The notes under the pieces: model-generated
Database searches by the model: none
What the model was told of the DNA's origin: nothing
Seen by the model: only the letters and a program-made list of their open reading frames with translations
Shown: positions 62,836 to 64,000 of the stretch, one piece after another
Layout of the letters: each line of letters opens with the position of its first letter
Numbering within the stretch: position 1 is the stretch's first letter
Translations under genes and position numbers: made by a program
Assembly: GCF_032813545.1 (NCBI RefSeq)
Contig: NZ_CP136520.1
Span: 3,280,001 to 3,344,000, forward strand
DNA: 64,000 nucleotides
Reading direction: 5' to 3'
From: Nodosilinea sp. E11
Lineage (GTDB): Bacteria; Cyanobacteriota; Cyanobacteriia; Phormidesmidales; Phormidesmidaceae

Positions 62836-64000
62836 CCTTGTCCCAACTTGATTGGCGATAGCTATCAAGCGGTTTTTGCGGGGCAGTCGTTCCTGGCCAC
62901 CCAAGGTATAGATCCAGATCATCACGACCGCCCAATGAATCAAAACAATCGGCCAGAGTGAGCCGGTGAGCCAGTAGACGGCGGTGAGGGTGAGGCCTAG
63001 CCAGCCTGCCAGGGTAAGAAAGCGGCGATCGCTGAGGGTAGGCCAGGCGGCGGTGTAGGTGGTTTTGCCCAACAGCAGGTGGTAGAGCAGAAACAGCACC
63101 AGGCTGACGATGGCCCACAGCAGCCAGCGCCCGCCTGCCACACCCTCACTGGGGTGGGGCAGCACCATAACCCGAAAGCCAATTTCTTCGAGCAAGGCAG
63201 GGATAACGAACACTCGTAGGGCGCTGAGGGCCAGGGGCAGCGGCGGAACGAGGGCCAGCTGGCGGGTAAGAAAGCCGGTCTTGAGGCCGTAGGGAATGGC
63301 GATCGCCCCGTAAAGCCCCAGCGCCAGCAGCACCAGCAGCGGGGTGGTCAGTCTAAACGGTGTGCTGAAGGCATCGGCGAAGCGCTGCACCGCCCGCCCC
63401 ACCAGGGGAATGCCACCCATCAGCGTGGTGGGCGGCACCGGCTCGATGCGAGGGTCATTGCCGCCCACCATATTGGTGCGCAAAAACCACAGCTCGGCCC
63501 CGTGGCGCAAAAACACCCGAGCTACGGCGTCGTGGGCCCAGCGGGGCATCATGGTTTGCCAGCTCAGCACCCCGGCAAATAGCCCGTTATTGCTAGTAAA
63601 GGCCCCTCGGGGCACCACCCCGGCCAGGGACTCGGCATTGTTTTGCCAGTCAGCGCGAATGACGCCGTAGGGCACCAGCAGCTGTTCCAGGTCATTAGCT
63701 AAGGCCACAAACTGGAGGGCACGCTGGGCCTCAGGACTTTTGATATTGTCGATCACCCACCGCACCACCTCGGGGTGCTCCTCAATGCGCCGCCGCACCT
63801 GCTGCATCGCGATGAACAGCGCCTGGTTTGAGTCCTGCACGCAGGAGGTAGCCGGGGTTACCCCCGCTACCCCGGTGCCGTCGCCCGTGCGGTATCGGGC
63901 CGCAATCACTTGGGTTTGGATCAGCAGTTCCTCAAACAGCGAAATCCGGGTTTCGCCCAGCTGTAGTGGTGTAGTCAATGAGTCGAGCTTCACGACCACG
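62797..64000 (-). CDS. CPBP family intramembrane metalloprotease, N-terminus cut by window edge
   Basis: At least 400 residues, running off the right edge. The first 200 are soluble and helical. The C-terminal half has about six membrane helices. EEIGFRVMVLPHP supplies the Glu-Glu-x3-Arg metal motif, YHLLLG the second His and LIHWAVVMIW the third His, as in the CPBP/CAAX protease family. Its last 20 residues are coded by a dispersed repeat. The TerB/DUF697 and lipase genes follow closely on the same strand. Confidence 0.85.
   Translation of the reverse strand, partial: VVVKLDSLTTPLQLGETRISLFEELLIQTQVIAARYRTGDGTGVAGVTPATSCVQDSNQALFIAMQQVRRRIEEHPEVVRWVIDNIKSPEAQRALQFVALANDLEQLLVPYGVIRADWQNNAESLAGVVPRGAFTSNNGLFAGVLSWQTMMPRWAHDAVARVFLRHGAELWFLRTNMVGGNDPRIEPVPPTTLMGGIPLVGRAVQRFADAFSTPFRLTTPLLVLLALGLYGAIAIPYGLKTGFLTRQLALVPPLPLALSALRVFVIPALLEEIGFRVMVLPHPSEGVAGGRWLLWAIVSLVLFLLYHLLLGKTTYTAAWPTLSDRRFLTLAGWLGLTLTAVYWLTGSLWPIVLIHWAVVMIWIYTLGGQERLPRKNRLIAIANQVGTRPSLRRRQKPTSP

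Noticed and set aside
62721-62846. N-terminal extension of the TerB/DUF697 protein
   Set aside because: The 42 extra codons are the translation of a dispersed ATTCCCGCC-type repeat and overlap the CPBP gene.

Overview
The window is cyanobacterial chromosomal DNA. Cytochrome b6f genes (petC-petA), a Rubisco assembly chaperone (raf1), a phycobiliprotein-fold protein, a TxlA/HCF164-type thioredoxin, many cyanobacteria-restricted hypothetical proteins and very frequent GCGATCGC (HIP1) octamers all point that way. The GC-rich coding sequence, loose gene order and many dispersed palindromes suggest a Leptolyngbya/Nodosilinea-type filamentous strain, but that genus-level guess is inference. No rRNA operon, CRISPR array, prophage or intact insertion sequence was seen.

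Layout. 0-8 kb: petA (cut by the left edge) and petC, a DUF3067 gene, prs, a DUF3531 gene, a secreted TPR protein, an ABC ATPase, rsmG and hisIE. 8-13.5 kb: a small conserved protein, an ABC-F ATPase, gpmI, secG and an unknown exported protein. 13.8-22.8 kb: an XPB-like helicase, a two-RCK channel-like protein, raf1 plus a small partner, tRNA-Ala(GGC), a beta-barrel protein, a sigma factor with a DsbA-like protein, and a two-gene unit of a peptidoglycan-binding-like protein and a cupredoxin. 23-34 kb: a response-regulator/kinase hybrid, ald, txlA, a NIL-ferredoxin, an orphan phycobiliprotein-like protein, a transposase-derived protein that has lost its HUH histidines, a YqeY protein, an ACP-like protein, aroA, a PIN-TRAM protein and hisC.

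34-47.9 kb: a GNAT acetyltransferase, a TonB-like protein, a histidine phosphatase, a CDF transporter, an M15-type peptidase, a secreted hydrolase, an SDR gene overlapping rnc, recF, a thioredoxin-like [2Fe-2S] ferredoxin, purQ, purS and a Fur-family regulator. 47.8-51.5 kb is gene-poor and rich in palindromes. It holds a small membrane protein, an L,D-transpeptidase and a Gln/Pro/Gly repeat protein. 51.5-64 kb: pntB-pntA, a HAD phosphatase, a second M15-type peptidase with four internal repeats, prmC, and a minus-strand run of a secreted protein, a Tat-type lipase, a TerB/DUF697-like membrane protein and a CPBP protease (cut by the right edge).

Most genes are housekeeping: electron transport, histidine, purine and aromatic synthesis, translation support, DNA repair and envelope. 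The most unusual items are the HUH-less transposase-like protein, the RCK-pore-RCK protein without a K+ filter, two M15 peptidases with different repeat modules, a pair of proteins sharing an undescribed domain, an ACP-like protein without the carrier serine, a 104-120 bp MITE-like repeat family with ATACCAAATCC ends, and a 98-99 bp element present twice around the rnc-recF block. No single multi-gene system could be shown to be new. The 59.2-64 kb run is the best candidate for an undescribed gene set.
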